DNA from: Pholis gunnellus
Lineage: Eukaryota > Chordata > Actinopteri > Perciformes > Pholidae
Length of the DNA: 64,000 bases
Assembly: GCA_910591455.2 (NCBI GenBank)
Contig: OU342804.1
Span: forward strand, 14,799,133-14,863,132
Direction: 5' to 3'
In this document: one piece after another, positions 27,401-41,800 of the stretch
Numbering within the stretch: the first letter of the stretch is position 1
Layout of the letters: every line of letters begins with the position of its first letter
The notes under the pieces: model-generated
Database searches by the model: none
Told to the model about the DNA's origin: nothing
The model's input: only the letters and a program-made list of their open reading frames with translations
Position numbers and translations under genes: made by a program

Positions 27401-30400
27401 TCAATCAGATGTTTGGAATTTGGTTAGGGGAGAGTGATCGGGTAAAATAGAAAAACCTGCATTGCCAATGAGTCTCCGCTGTCTTTCATCACATTAGTCA
27501 TGTAGAGCAAACCGAAAGGTTTTCATATTGTCTATTATGTGTTCCTCTGAGTCAGTTCTCACCCTTAATTGAGGCAGAGAACCTCTTCATTCTTTTGATA
27601 TAGAGAATATGAAATCCAGATGAGGCTCTGCAGTTAGACAGAGGAATAAAGGATCGAACGATTGGCTGAGATAGCGGGAGAAATAAAGTGACGGGAAACA
27701 AAGAAAAGGGGAGAAAAAACAGCTCTTAGCAGCCTGCATCCCATCATCAGTTAAAGCCTGACTGTTTCAAAATATGGAAATGAAGTGGTGCCCTTGCCTT
27801 GATGTCTAAGGCCTAGAAACCCAGCTCGGTATTCTAATTAGATGCCTGTTAAGAAATAAGTAGCATGTGAAACTATTTCAGGTGACAAAAAAATGCTTTA
27901 AGGGGGAATTTAAAAAAAAAAAGTTACATTATAAAACTATACACATGAGGGATGAGAAACTCTTCGTCGACGCAACATTTTGTTGACTAATCGATTAGTT
28001 AATTTAATAAACAGATCAATAAAACTGAGTTCCTCCATAAATAATCACATAAATGCACCACTTTGATGGTCTCGTGTTTACCAGAGATATGCTAAAAAAA
28101 AAGTATGAAGATCGACCATGAGAGGGCAGTTATACACACACTATACAGATGTTATACTTATCATCAATACAGCAACAAGTGAAGTTGCCCTGGATGGTTT
28201 CCAGAGCCTTTAGGGTGTTATTTCACCTGAAGATGAGCCAACCTCTCCAGCTATAATTTAATGGATTTAATATTGTCTTGTGTGGATGTAGAGGTCAGAG
28301 TATTTTTCTCCCTCAACAATAAGTTTCTTCTCATTTGTTTTGACGGACACAAAATCATAGAAGATGGGCTGTCACTTAAGAGGAAGAATTGAAGGTGTTT
28401 TAGGATGTGCACTTTGATTAAGCATGCAATTTTGTATTCATATTAAAGTTTGGAACATCGAGGATATCATTGAAAGAAAAAATGTAAAGGGGAATACAGA
28501 ATGGGGAGAAACACCTCCAGAACCAGTGGCCTCTCCCACTTTGCAACTCCTGTGGTTATATACGTCCTTAATTAATGACAGACAAATTACCTCACATCTT
28601 TGAATGCATCATTGAATAGATTCATTGCCTACCGTGGTGGTTAAGACAGAAGGTGTTGGTCTGAATTGTATTTCTCATTGAATGTGTACACCTTCACACG
28701 CGTGTCTGTGTTTTTTTGTATATCTGAGCTGGACACAAAAAAAAACATAGGATCAGTTTGTTTGGCATTCATGTGTACAGGAAATGTCATATATTGTTAT
28801 CAATATCAACTATTGGTTTCATTGTACTTTTGCTGCTCAAAAAGTCACGGCACTTAGCATGTTTTTTTACACATATTAAATCAACTTTAATTATATTCAA
28901 CAGCACTGTTTCTGACCAAGAATACTCACTGCTGCCTGCATGACCACAAGCTCCTACATTAAATGGAAAATATTTCATTTAATGTTTTGAAAGAAAAGCT
29001 TGGTCCATAAACATCCAAAATAGCCATTTATTTCTAACATGGAACAGTTTGTTGTACAAAAATGTCAGCAGCTACATGTAGTGGACGCTGATATCTAAGA
29101 GTACATCAGGCCCGCGAGATCAATCCCTCTCAGCGAGTCATTCATGCTGTCCACCTCTCTGAGAGCCATGACGAAAGACTGAGAGAAGAAGAAGATGAAG
29201 AAAAAGAGGAAAAAGAAGAAGCTCCCTCATGGCACGCAGACCTGTGCTGCCTCTTCCTTCTTCTAGTTTTAAGAAACACATACACACACTCAGCAAATGG
29301 CAATGATGATCAGTCCAGCGTATTAGAACAGCAGCTCTCTCCAAGACGTCATCAGATTACAAAGTAGTCTGTTAGCCAGTCTGCTCACTGATCTCACTGC
29401 TTACCATTCCAGAAGGCGATGGAGAAACTAAGCTCAGAAAAGAGACAAAGGGAATATTAGAGAGGTGATGAAAGGCTGAAAGACAACAGACGGATTGTGT
29501 GTTTGTGTGTGCAGGAGAGGGAGAGGCGAGAGGGAACGCAAGAGAGCCAGGAAGAAAAGGCGAGGGCTCTTTGGCTGGCACTTGACTGGAGTGTGTGACT
29601 GTTCTGCGTATGGAAGGGAGCCGATGATGACTTCACAGTTAGAGAGGGGATGAGCGAGAGCCAGTTAGAGAAGGAGTGCTTAATATTCCACGCACACACA
29701 GTTGCTCCACTATAGCAAGGGTTTAAAAATAGACGTCAGCAGACTTGTGGAGTGAGGAGCTGAGCTAAAAAAGAGTGTGCAGCCGCGTACAATGAGGGGG
29801 ATCCAGACTGCTCTGAGTGATATGGAGGGGAGGGAGATGGATGGCTTCGCCCTTGGTAATGATAACTACTGACTGAAACCCTCCTGTTTAACATAGTGCT
29901 TTTGAAAAATGTGGCAAAACATCATCTGCTCTGATTCACCATTATTGCATTCTTTTAGTTGGTTGTAAGAGTCACAAAAAACAATGCATAAGGAAGATAA
30001 AGGCATGAGAGCGTATGAATGGATTGAGTCTTTGTTTGGATTCTATGTGCTCCTAAATTACCTCACGTCTCCCAAACTCTGATTGAAAGATCCAATGTAT
30101 TCTTCTGAACCATCTTACATGATAAAATTCCATTAGGCTGGCATGGAGACATTAACTTATTTAAAGATTACGCTTATTGGTGTGCTTGCCTAAAGTTAGA
30201 TGAGAAGATACTCTTGTGTCTCAGAGTGGTATCAATCTTCTTAACAAATCTCGAGGGCAAGAAAGTGAGTTTGCCAAACTGTCAAACTATTCCTTTAACA
30301 CAATATTCCTGCTGTACTGTAAACAGAATTCCTATCTGGCATTGCACAAATGCACATAAACTGCAGAGCAGACTGTTCCACATCTAGGCCAGTGCCAGAA

Positions 30401-33400
30401 GTTTGATTAATTTTATTAAGTTTCTGAAGATATATACAGATGATGTGATGCATTGAAAGCAAAAATATCTTAAGTAGTAAAACAGCAGAATATTGTATTA
30501 CAAAGAAGTTGAGACCATCACATCAAGTTGGGGTAAATTTAAGAGCAAACATACTACCAAAGCCACCCAACTTTCCTCATGAGTAATCCTATAAATCTAC
30601 ATTCAAAGAAGAATAAAATAATACACTGAAGTATTTCATACTGCAGAAACATCAGTTGCTCCTTCATAAGGGACTAACCAGAGAGATTTAACAAAAGCCG
30701 GCATATCAACAGCGTCTCTCTTACGAAGCCCTGTGAAAAATTGATAAGCCTAGATTCAATTTATATCAGCGCAAACTGCAGCCCCAGTTTTTTTCTTTCC
30801 CCGGTCAAACTCTTGAATTAAATCTGATTCCAGACGTCTGAAGGACTGGAGAGGCTTGTTTTACGTCCTATATTTTTTTACAAGAGAAGACTTCAGCACT
30901 GACATTCACAATACGTCAGCTACGGCTCAGCTACCACAAAAAAAAGCTAATGTGTCGTGGCAGATGAGATGAAATTAGAAGGTTGTTGTCACACGAGTCT
31001 GGCTCACATCTTGAATCAAGAATGTAAATGACAGAAAGAGACGCTGAGTTTTCATTTTGTGGCGGAGAAAACAATACAATTAGGATATGTGTTTTTACAG
31101 TAAAAGGACTTTATAATAGGTATAACTCTGTCTGTCCGTCCACTAATTAAGCTCTTTGGTCACAGCAAGAATTGGCTGTTGCTGACTCTTTGACCTGGTG
31201 ACCAAAAAAGGTCTAAAAATATTTATGTGCCCAAGAAGCTTTAACCAAATGATGACTTATTTAACATCTGTGACTAAGACTGTGCTCGCTGTCGCTGCTT
31301 CACAATAAAAGCCTTCAGGTGTTTCGCTAGTAAAAGGCTTTTATTGTAATGTGAAGAGACAAATACAATATGGAAAGTGAGTATGGCCTCTAACTGTTAT
31401 ATAAAAGTAAGAACAGGAGTATGGGCCTTGTTGCCTTATTATTGATGGGGAATAGTGAGCGGTCCAGATTGGTGAAACTCTGTACTATCTTCAGTTCTCA
31501 TCATGTTTTTTGTCCTTCAAAACAAAATCACGGCAATTAAATGGAAGTTGGCCTTAATTTATACAAGGGAATTAGTGCAAATAAATATCAGCATTTAAGC
31601 TGGAATTAAAACAGAAAAAGAATAACTGCTGACTTTTGACTATGACTTTAGAAACGTGTGTGTGTGTGTGAGCTCTGGACTTTCTGACGAGTACACAGTG
31701 CAGTGATATATGTGCAGGGAAGGGGGGCATGGGGGTTTCACCAATTCTTACTGTTTGTCTTAGTGTAACCAATCTCGTATATTAAACTGTGGGGTTTATA
31801 TTTAATAGTAACATTTAGGGTAATGGAAAAACAATCTATTTAAGAACATCATCTGGAAGACTAGCATTATCAAATTAAAATGTTTTCAAACGTAAATCAA
31901 ATGAATAGAACTCAAATTAAGGGTTTTCAGGTGCAGTTTGTGTGATCTGAACAATCGCACTAATCAGCTGATTAATACCCTTTGTATTTCATACCCTGAA
32001 GCACTCGACCATTATTTGACTATCAGTGCAGTGTGTTAGAGCAATGAACATGAGTCACACCAGCTGTATTGAACTACTTAACCAAATAATAGTTTTGCAC
32101 ATGTCTCTGTGGATCCAACAGGAAGAAGCGCAGCTTCATCCCACGTTACAGCTCAGACAGCCCACTCCCAGCAGACTCCCAGGAGACAACAAACAAGACA
32201 ACTACAACATAAACACACACCCACCACAGACCGCAACACACGGTCTGGACTGACCGCACAGACGGAAGCACTCTTACATATGGTGAGCCAAACAAAAGGC
32301 AAAAACATTAGTGTAGCTGTGACAGACACCACTGTCCATCCCCAGGCATGTTTTAAATGCTCACATAGCAAAAAACGAAATAATCCCAGCATTGTAGACT
32401 CTCATATAATTCTAAGAATCATAAAAGTTATAGAATTTACATATTGAAAATCTATGTCGTATTGCATCATCTACGCATTCATGCATTTGCTTTTTGTCAC
32501 TGTGCTGCAGAGTAATCAGCAGACACAGTGTGTTACTATCGCGAGAGTCCTGGAGTCATTACACTCCTCTTTATGGTGTAATATCTCCATTTCCTCTTGT
32601 CCAATGTAAAACCTGCCTTCCCAAAGCACCTGCAGGCACACACACACACGCACACACACACATTCACAAGCTTGCACACTCAGAGGATACTGTTGTCTGT
32701 AATGTGCCGAGCCAGCAGGCAGCCCAACAGGACGTCAGCATCCGAGTGTAATTAAAGCTTTTTGCCTTTTCTTTACAAGGCACCCAACACACACCCCAGT
32801 GGACACAGACACAATTGTGCCTTCCTTTATTTATGCATGAATTCACACAAATCAGATATGCAAGCTAAGAATTTTTTTTTAAACACTGACACACAAAAAT
32901 ACCATTACACAGCACACATTACACACACGAAGAGAAGACATGCACACTATAACAATTAGGAGCACCTCATTGAAAACATCATTAGCATGGTGAATAAATA
33001 TCAATCGTTGCAACCAGAAGGAATTGAATCATGAATAACACATGAGGCCCATGTCTGGGCAAAGAAAATCACGGCAGAATGATTTCCTAGTTCAGTGCGA
33101 CCGACATCAGTCTACACAGAATCACCGCTGTGCCTGAACTCTTCCTCTCCGGTGACGTCCTCAACTCCACAGCAGGTTTTCTGCCTCCCCAAAATAAGCC
33201 CTGTCTCCCCTTTCAAGTTTGACATAAAAGAAGAGGAAGAGGAGCAGTGGCAAAGACTTCAGTGAGAACAAGAAACTGCTCTCTTATATCTGTAAAGCCT
33301 TAAAGATTTCCCTGCTGGAAAACCTGTGCTGGGGGAAGAAGGATTTCTCTGCCAGTCTGATGTCAACCAGTGTTAAGAGGCTAATAATACACATTCATTC

Positions 33401-34060
33401 TGCTAATCTTAAGAGCCTCTCTGCAGCTTTCTGAAGACATGGTGTACCTCCAACACCTTACTGCAGCTGGGCCTAATGTTGTGGATGGCGTAGTGACAGG
33501 ATTTACTAATTGACAGAAAGACAGACACAGAAAGAATGATAAAACTAGTCAACATCCATTTCCAGAGTGTCTTTTTCTTTTTGATCTCCCCCAGTCCCCT
33601 GGTAGTCGGACTAAATAATCCCTGAGATGTAGCTGCTCCCTATATGCAGTGAGGTGATGTATTTTGGCTGGTTACAGTCTGGCTGCTGCTCAGTTCCCCA
33701 CATAAAACCGCAATCTTTTGATGCCTCCCAAATATGACAGGAAAATGACATAATTATGTTTCAGCTACATAAATTAAAAAACCTCCATACTGGGGACTTC
33801 TGCAACACTGATCGTTACCATTTTAATTAAACTGATGAAGCTCAGCTTGACTCAACGTGCTTTTGACCCACTCTTCTGCAATCACTTCTTCATTTCCTCA
33901 TGACTTTGTTTGGACTCGAGCACCCTGATGTGTCAGAGGGCTGCAGATCGACTCGTCGACTTAAATAGTTTAATGTCATTTTTATTTCCAAAATAATCAA
34001 AAGCAGCCGGAAAGACTCACATCCACCCTGAGTGTCACGATTAGGCTTTGCCTCCTGTGT

Positions 34061-34101
<41 letters not shown>

Positions 34102-35793
34102 GGGCTCCGCCCTGGTCTCCTCCCTGCTCCCTCCTGATTGCATTCATTCAACTCATCTGCCCAGTCAACCCAGCTGCCTTCCATCTACTCATCAACCAAC
34201 AGTATATCTACCCTGGTTCCACATCCACTCTCTGTCAGATCATTGTTGTTTTAACCTCCCCTCCCGGTTCCCCAGTCTGCCTGCCCGGCCTCGTCCTGCC
34301 TGGTTTCCACCCTTGCCCTCTCGTCCTTGGATCTCCCTGTTGTTCCCTCATAGTTTCCCCTTTGTGTCTACCCCGTATTAAACCCTTTTGTTTTCCCTCA
34401 AGATCCCTGGTCATGTCTGCTTTTGGGTCCACCACCACACCCTGTGACACTGAGAGATGTAATTCATCAATGCAAAAAGGAGGCAGATAATGAATATTGT
34501 ATATTGCTTGTTAGCTTCCATTTAATTCCAAAGATTTTGGTTTGAGAGAAAAATACGGTTGGTTTGGTGAAAGCAATGCTAGAAAGAAGAGAGAGAGACT
34601 GTCATCTGGGGCCACACAGACTGTAATATATAAGTGGATGCAAAACTAACCCTAACCCTTCTATTACTATTTGTACAAATGCTTAATATGTATCCTAAAT
34701 GTTGCCAAAAGACCAAAAGGCAGCATTTCTTTGTGCAATTATATTATCATGGAAAGTTGGAAGAAGAAAAGAATAACATGGGGAACATACACACATTATG
34801 GTCTATATTAGAATGAATTTATCGTTTATATGATTCAATCAGGCATCGTGAACCTGCCCCCTCAAACTATATGTTAAACTACAACCGACCTGGATTGGGC
34901 CGAATCCATTCATTCAAGTCTATACTACCATGCTAGCAGCTTTGTGAGGCTGTGAGACTTAGAAAGAAGTGATCTAACCAGACCTCTGTCGACCACTTCT
35001 CTCTTGCTTTGACGCTAGTGGCTGGAGACCACATAACCTGCTACTAACGCATCTGAATCTGAATCATGTTGCATTGTGGGTAATGTAACATGGAATAAAA
35101 AAAGCTGATATCTCTGGTTCTGCTGCATCAATTGTGTTTGTTCCATGGTGTGTCTGTCAATGATGTGGGAGTGCAATGCTAACACAATGGAGTACTTTTT
35201 GTTTTTTTAGTTGTTAATGTCTTAGATTGCTAAAATGTCCTAATTAGCACTTAACACAAGGTTAAACTGAGGCTGATGAATGTCAGTAGTTTTGCAGGTA
35301 TTTTCTCAGGAACCAAAGAATAGAAGACATTGGAATTTTGACCTAATGATGGCACTAGCTGAAAGTTAAGGGATCTCCAAAGTAGTGGACTGACCAACAC
35401 TGTCATCTTTGGAGACATGCTGCTAGCATTGCTAAAGACCAAGAACCCGCGGAATATGCAAAGTAATGCCTAAGTAGCATACGTAAGCCTTTTTACTATC
35501 AATTGTTGTGATGCCATAGCCTTCAGTGAAATGCCTCCAGCCTCCTTATTGCTGTGTCATGTATAGCATGTCTTTGCTGTGTCGTCTAACGGTGTCAGGT
35601 TCAGTCAGGGCAAGCTCATTAATCTGTTCAGCTGCAGTGCTACTGACTGAGAGAGGAGAGAGACAAAGACAGAGAGAAGAAGAGGAGAAATGAAAGTGAT
35701 GAGGAACAAAGTAGGGATTTTGTGGAATTTATGGGCCAGCCAGGAGAAAAAAAGCACAAAAAAGAGAGGAAGCATTAAAGAAACATCGAACGG

Positions 35794-35826
<33 letters not shown>

Positions 35827-38800
35827 GGGGGGGGGAGTGTGCAGAATAGAGCTTTGCTTCACTATACAGCAAATACAGTGGCATCACTATGTAGCAACCA
35901 AATGCTCTACACGTACTGGCGGGTTCTCCTATCACTACTGCTACTGCATCACATAATCACATAGGCTGACCTCATCAAACACCTGATATGCATCAGAGAC
36001 AACCAACATAAAATATTCACCCATGTCACAAATTTAGAAAGCCAACAACCCAGCGAGCTCACCCTCAAATACATAATTTCAGTCGTCTCTGCTGCCATGA
36101 TTTCAGAGTGAAAGCCTTTGACAGAACATGGAGGCACAAGAGCCTCTGAGACTAAACAGCCCCCCATTCAAACCTGACTGTGAATCTTACTGCAGATGAA
36201 GATGAATGAAGACCATTGAGAATCCACGACATTTAGACTGAAGTAAAGAATATATTCGGTAAATCAGCTTTTTAAGTTGAAATAAAGATAAAAGAAAATG
36301 TTATTCAGATAAGTGATAATCCATCCAAAATCTATCTCTTATGTTTGAAACATACAATATGATGGTTAAGGTGTATCGTCTATTAAGATACCTTGCTTTT
36401 ACATAGTAGTACATTATTATTATTATCACTATTATTATTATTATTTCATGGAAATGTAATTATTTTAAATGAAAGCTTCAAGCAAGTCATCTGTCAGTAT
36501 ACAGACTGTCAAATCCACTGTGTGATTATAGCTGTGGAACAGTCAGTAGTTAAAAGTCGACTTATTATGCTGAAAATGATAACGCTGTACTAATTTAACG
36601 TGAATAGGAATTGGTATTGACTGAAAGTTATCCTCTCTGATAACTCATTACCGTGAAGTAGCCAATAGTCTTGGTTTTCTATGAATATTAATTTATTACA
36701 CAAGAGCAAATGGTGTGGGTTTGAATTTAATCAATTGGTTTAAATCTCATAATGATGAATCTGCACAGTACTGTAGTGGTAGTAAATGTGCTGACTAAAA
36801 CAATCAGTCAGTGGGGTGAGCGGAGATGAGGCCCTGACATCAATGCAGTCGTAGATATTACTGTCATGACCAACAGCCGCATGTCCTAGTAGTCTGAGAG
36901 CACACCAAAGCCTTCACATCAGGAAGACATGTCTCTTATAGGTTTCAGCAGGGCGGCACGTAGCTGGCAGCGAGGACGATAAGCAGGAGCTAAAGCACAT
37001 CCTACTTTTGTTCTATAGTAAGCCAGGTTAGAAAAAATGTACCAGCATTCTCAGTGTGTGGATTATTTTGCTAAAATAGTATATTTGATAAAAGCTCTCC
37101 AATCCCATGCTTGTGAGCCACAGTCTGAATGTCTGGACGTCAGATTTGTCTATCCAATAACTATATGCTGAATACTTTATGATAAAGCTTTATGAATGAA
37201 AGCTGACTGATTATGCAAGCCCTGTTTTTAGCACCACTGTTCATACAGTTTACAGTTATTTAGCTGCAGTGTGAGAGAGAGGCTAACAGACTCCATAACA
37301 AACTTATTATTTAGATGTCTAAAAATACAAACAGAACCCCTTTTTAATATTTACCATTTAGCTCCTTTAGTCTACATCTGGGAGCTTCCCAATCCGAGCA
37401 GATTTCTGTTATCAGCTGCTGAGCAGATCCACAGGAACTGAGACTGTGAGCCCTGATCAAAGACATTTTGACAGCAGTTTCTGAGTGAAGTGAGTGCAGT
37501 CAAGCATGTCCCAGCGTATCAAAGATTCAAACGCCAGAATCCACAGCCCAAATCACAGGTTGGTTGGTTGTCCACTGACAGCATCAAGTTTCAAAATGTT
37601 AACTGCCAGGTTCCCAAAGCTGTCATATTGAGTAAGCTATTGATTATTTCTTTGTTTGACTGATTACACATTTACTGTAGTCAATAAAATCACATAAATA
37701 TTGACAAATGCCCATCAGATGTTGCCAGAGACCAAAGTGATGAATTTAAATGCCTTACTTTATCTGACCATCAGTTAAAAACCCAAAAGTATTTAATATT
37801 ACAATATATGAAACTGAAAAAGTGAGCACATCATCCTCACATTTGACAAGCTTAAAACAGCATATATTTTGTATTTTCATCAGCCATAGGCATGGCATCA
37901 TGGATGGCAATTTCCACCACTGCGGTCCAGACCTAAATATCTTAGCAACCATTGCAACATTAGACTGATGTGACATTTTGCACGGACATTCATGATTCCC
38001 AGAGGATCAACCCTAATGACTTTGGTGATCCCCTAAGTTTTCCTCTAGGGCCACTATGAGGTTGACATTTTTGGTTTGAGTGTACTGTCTAGACAACTTT
38101 GATAGATTGCCATGACATTTGATACAGACATTAATGTCCTCAGGATGAATTGTAATCACTTTGGTGAATTGTCATGTAGCACCATCTTAATATTTGTATT
38201 TGGGCATACTTTATGACCAAATATCTGCTAAACTAATCCCCATCTGCCACAGCTGTTCTGTATGTTTTGAGCTAATTAGCAAATGTTAGCATGCTAACAG
38301 GCTAAACTAATATCATGGTAAACATCCCTACTAAACACTGTCAGCATTGTCATTATGAGTATGTTAGCATGGTGATGTTAGCATAAGCATTTAACTCAAA
38401 GAACATATACACCTCCCAGAGCTGCTAGCATGGCTGCAGACTGTTGGGGCTTTATTTTAAGTGCAGGCACCACAATGAATGTAAAGCGAAAGATAAACTG
38501 TGTGGGTGTCTCTAACCGTACCTGCTAATTTTGTTCATGTATGACCAGAAAGGCAAATTGCAAACAGCTCGAAAAAGTGGAATATGGATCGGAGGGTGTA
38601 GTGATTAATATACATGCTCTCAGCCAATCACCTCACTGGTCTCAGCGCTCTGAAACAGCTGTGTCAATCACAGGGAGGTAAAATAAAAGGATACAAACAT
38701 CAACATCCTCAATGTCGTATCGTAACCATTTCAGCATCCAAAATCCTCTCTGACGTGAAGGTGAAGTGCACTGTATTATATCAAGGATTGCAGTAGTTCA

Positions 38801-41800
38801 GTGTATTGGAACCATTTCAATACTTACCAGCCAAAGGTACGAACAAAACACTTTATTATGTTAATCTAAATGCTACAGCAAAAAGGCATCTGCGTTAGTA
38901 TTTGGATGAAATATGGTTTGGACCATTTTTTAAATGAGAAAACCGATCGTCTTTCAGGGTAAGCTGCTCACCATTAACATTATTTCAGGAAAGAGGAGAA
39001 GGCAACACTAGCAGAAGAGCAGACCCTTGCATGTATGAAAACAAAATATGTTACAACCTCTCTTCCAATTTTAGCAGTGCATGCTGAGAAGAAAACAATA
39101 AGAGTGCACAGAGACCACTTAAGAGACAAGAGCAACCTATTTCAATAATGCATTCATAACACAAAACTAGAGGAGCTCCTTCCAAGTTTTGCATTTGGCT
39201 TCAAAAGAACGGCCCTAATTTCATTAGTGGCCTTTACGGGATCTGAGTTGGTGCCAGGTGACTGAACCACTCACTCACAGTGATAAGGTACGTCTCTGGA
39301 TCAATGATTTTCCATCATTCATCTTGTTTTCGATCTTGGATATACATCTTTTGGTTCACGGTAGGAATTTTAATTTAGAGCAAATGGCCCACAGTATCTG
39401 CCTCCAATCTTTACCATGATGGTAAATCTTGTTCTACATTATGTTTACTCAATTAATAATGTGAGATTAAGTGTGTGATCTACATCCTATAGTTCAGGGG
39501 TGGCCAACCAGTCAGAGACCAAGAGCCACATTTTTTACTGTGTTACCGCAAAGAGCCACATCATACACATGGGCACACATGAACATCACCCTATCCCTTC
39601 CTCACACACACACATACCTTTGCTCAGCCAGATTTATTGTAAATGTCACACACCAATATGATAATGACAGAAATTGACTCCTAAGACCACAGGCCAGTCA
39701 TTTTCAACAATGAACATTGTGTACACCAGGGGTGTCAAACTCATTGTCGCTCTGGGGCCACATCAGCATCATGGTTGCCCCCAAAGGGCCGGTTGTCGGC
39801 GGGGGGGGGGGGGTGCTGCTGCTCCTTCTTCGTCGGCGGGGAGGGTGGCTGCTGCTGCTGCTGTCACATACGCTGGTGGAGGTGTGCGCGGCGCGTGCGG
39901 ATCGGGGAGGAGCTCCGCCTTGCGCGATACAACGGATATTTGTAAATTGTCCGACTTTTACATTTTTACTTAAAGCGGGGCTTTCAAACAGTCCGTCTCG
40001 GCGTTAAATGGGTCGACGAGGAACGTAATCTGTGGCCGCACATGCGCGTTTGACGAAAATACCGTATTTAACTCAAGCGAAGCGAACACGAACATTAAAA
40101 AAACACAAATACAAACTTCGATATGAACGTAAGAGCCGCATGAAACCGGGCAAAGAGCCGCATGCGGCTCGCGAGCCGCGGGTTGGCCACCCCTGCTATA
40201 GTTCATGCAATGATTTGAATCACATAGCTTTGTATGTTCCTATAATAAACTATAATAAACTAATTAAATGTAACTATATGGAATGTGGGGCATTAAAGTG
40301 TATATTATACTCTTCTGTGTTGTCTAATGAGATACTGCAGATTAACACTGGTGCTCCGTAGCTACAATCCATGATAATTTAAAGCCGTCCAGGGTGTAAC
40401 TGCCAAGCAAAACATGAATCTAAATAATCCTTGTCTTGTGTGTTTCTTGCCTCTATGTTGAATTGGGCTCAATCTAAACAAGAGACACATTGTAAATAGT
40501 GTCACAAAATGAACAACATAGACAGTAACTTAAAGAGATCGGACACAAATGTGGTAAACCCCCCGAACTGTACACTGATAATCAATAATAACAATTCTGT
40601 AAAAACACTCATTCACTATATCCTGCGCTCCACCAACTAATCCGCCATGGATAGTTTTGACACCAGGAAGATGTGCGTAGGGATCGCCGTTTGTTCATCG
40701 TAATGAAGGAACGTGTCACCCTGTCCAACGCCGTGTGACAGTTGGAAGATCCACACCTTTACTTTGAGAAAGTGGCCAGTGTTTTACATGCCGCAGCTCT
40801 CGGATTATTGCCAGGCAATGTCTAGTGTGGCTGGGATCTTTAAAATCGTGTTTCAAAAAATTGCTTCTAATTTTTTGCTGATGTGTATCACCAACATCAT
40901 CTCGTAGCTAAACGTAGTACCCCTCCTGATGCTGTCTTTCCTTGCTGACTCCGAGTCCCTGTCTTGGGCTTCCCAAAGCTTCTATGGCGCCTTTGAGCGC
41001 CCTTTGTAGCATCTTCCAGATTTTCCCCAACCAATTAATCCTGGATTGAGGCTTTAAGAGAGTGTATTTTGACTGTGAGAAGCCCGTGAACATCCCGGAG
41101 GAATGAATGGTTTTCAAATAACAGAAGAAATCAATAAACATGTCTTCGCATGCTTCCACGGTTATGATGTAATCAGCAACAATGTAGGGGACAGACTGAC
41201 AGTATGGGTGAGGTAAATGGGTGGTGGTAGTGGAATCTGATGAGGCTGGCAGGTGAGCCTGGAGTCTGTCCTTCTCTTTGCCTCGCATCCCACCTTTTAC
41301 ACTTCATGCTGCCTTCGCAGTAATATTTCTTTTTCCATTTATGAAGGTCGTATCGACCATCATTCCACTATGATGGGATTTCAGTATAACAGCAGCAACT
41401 CGAGGTGTAGGCTAATTGAGCTAAATGGAAAGTGTGACGATGTTTGAGCCCCATGAGGGGCCTTCATTCTGGGCCACATCTCCAAGGTGTGCAAGAAAGG
41501 ACAGCAGCCATCCGCTCCCATTCTCAGAGTATCAACAATGTTGTCATGCTCCACTAAGGTCACTGTAACGACCTTAGTGCAGATGAAAAAAATGACAGGT
41601 TCACCGGGGCTTACTTCGCTTTTTTTAGACGCTTTGTGTAGACCATAATTAATAGAACTCCCTAAATGTTGTGTTCACATATTCTAATGCCAACAAATAA
41701 ATGGTGACATTTTGGTAAACAATAGACAATTGATTAAGCCGATGATCCTATTTATGTTTTCATTTAGACCATGCTGTGTTTCATCAAGAGCCCCATAGTG

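Noticed and set aside
34032..34490. 152-codon frame with a (VC)n run
   Set aside because: It is a translation of the TG microsatellite and the solo LTR.
39674..40007. Two glycine/alanine/leucine-rich frames
   Set aside because: They are translations of the CpG- and G-run-rich interior of the hAT element.
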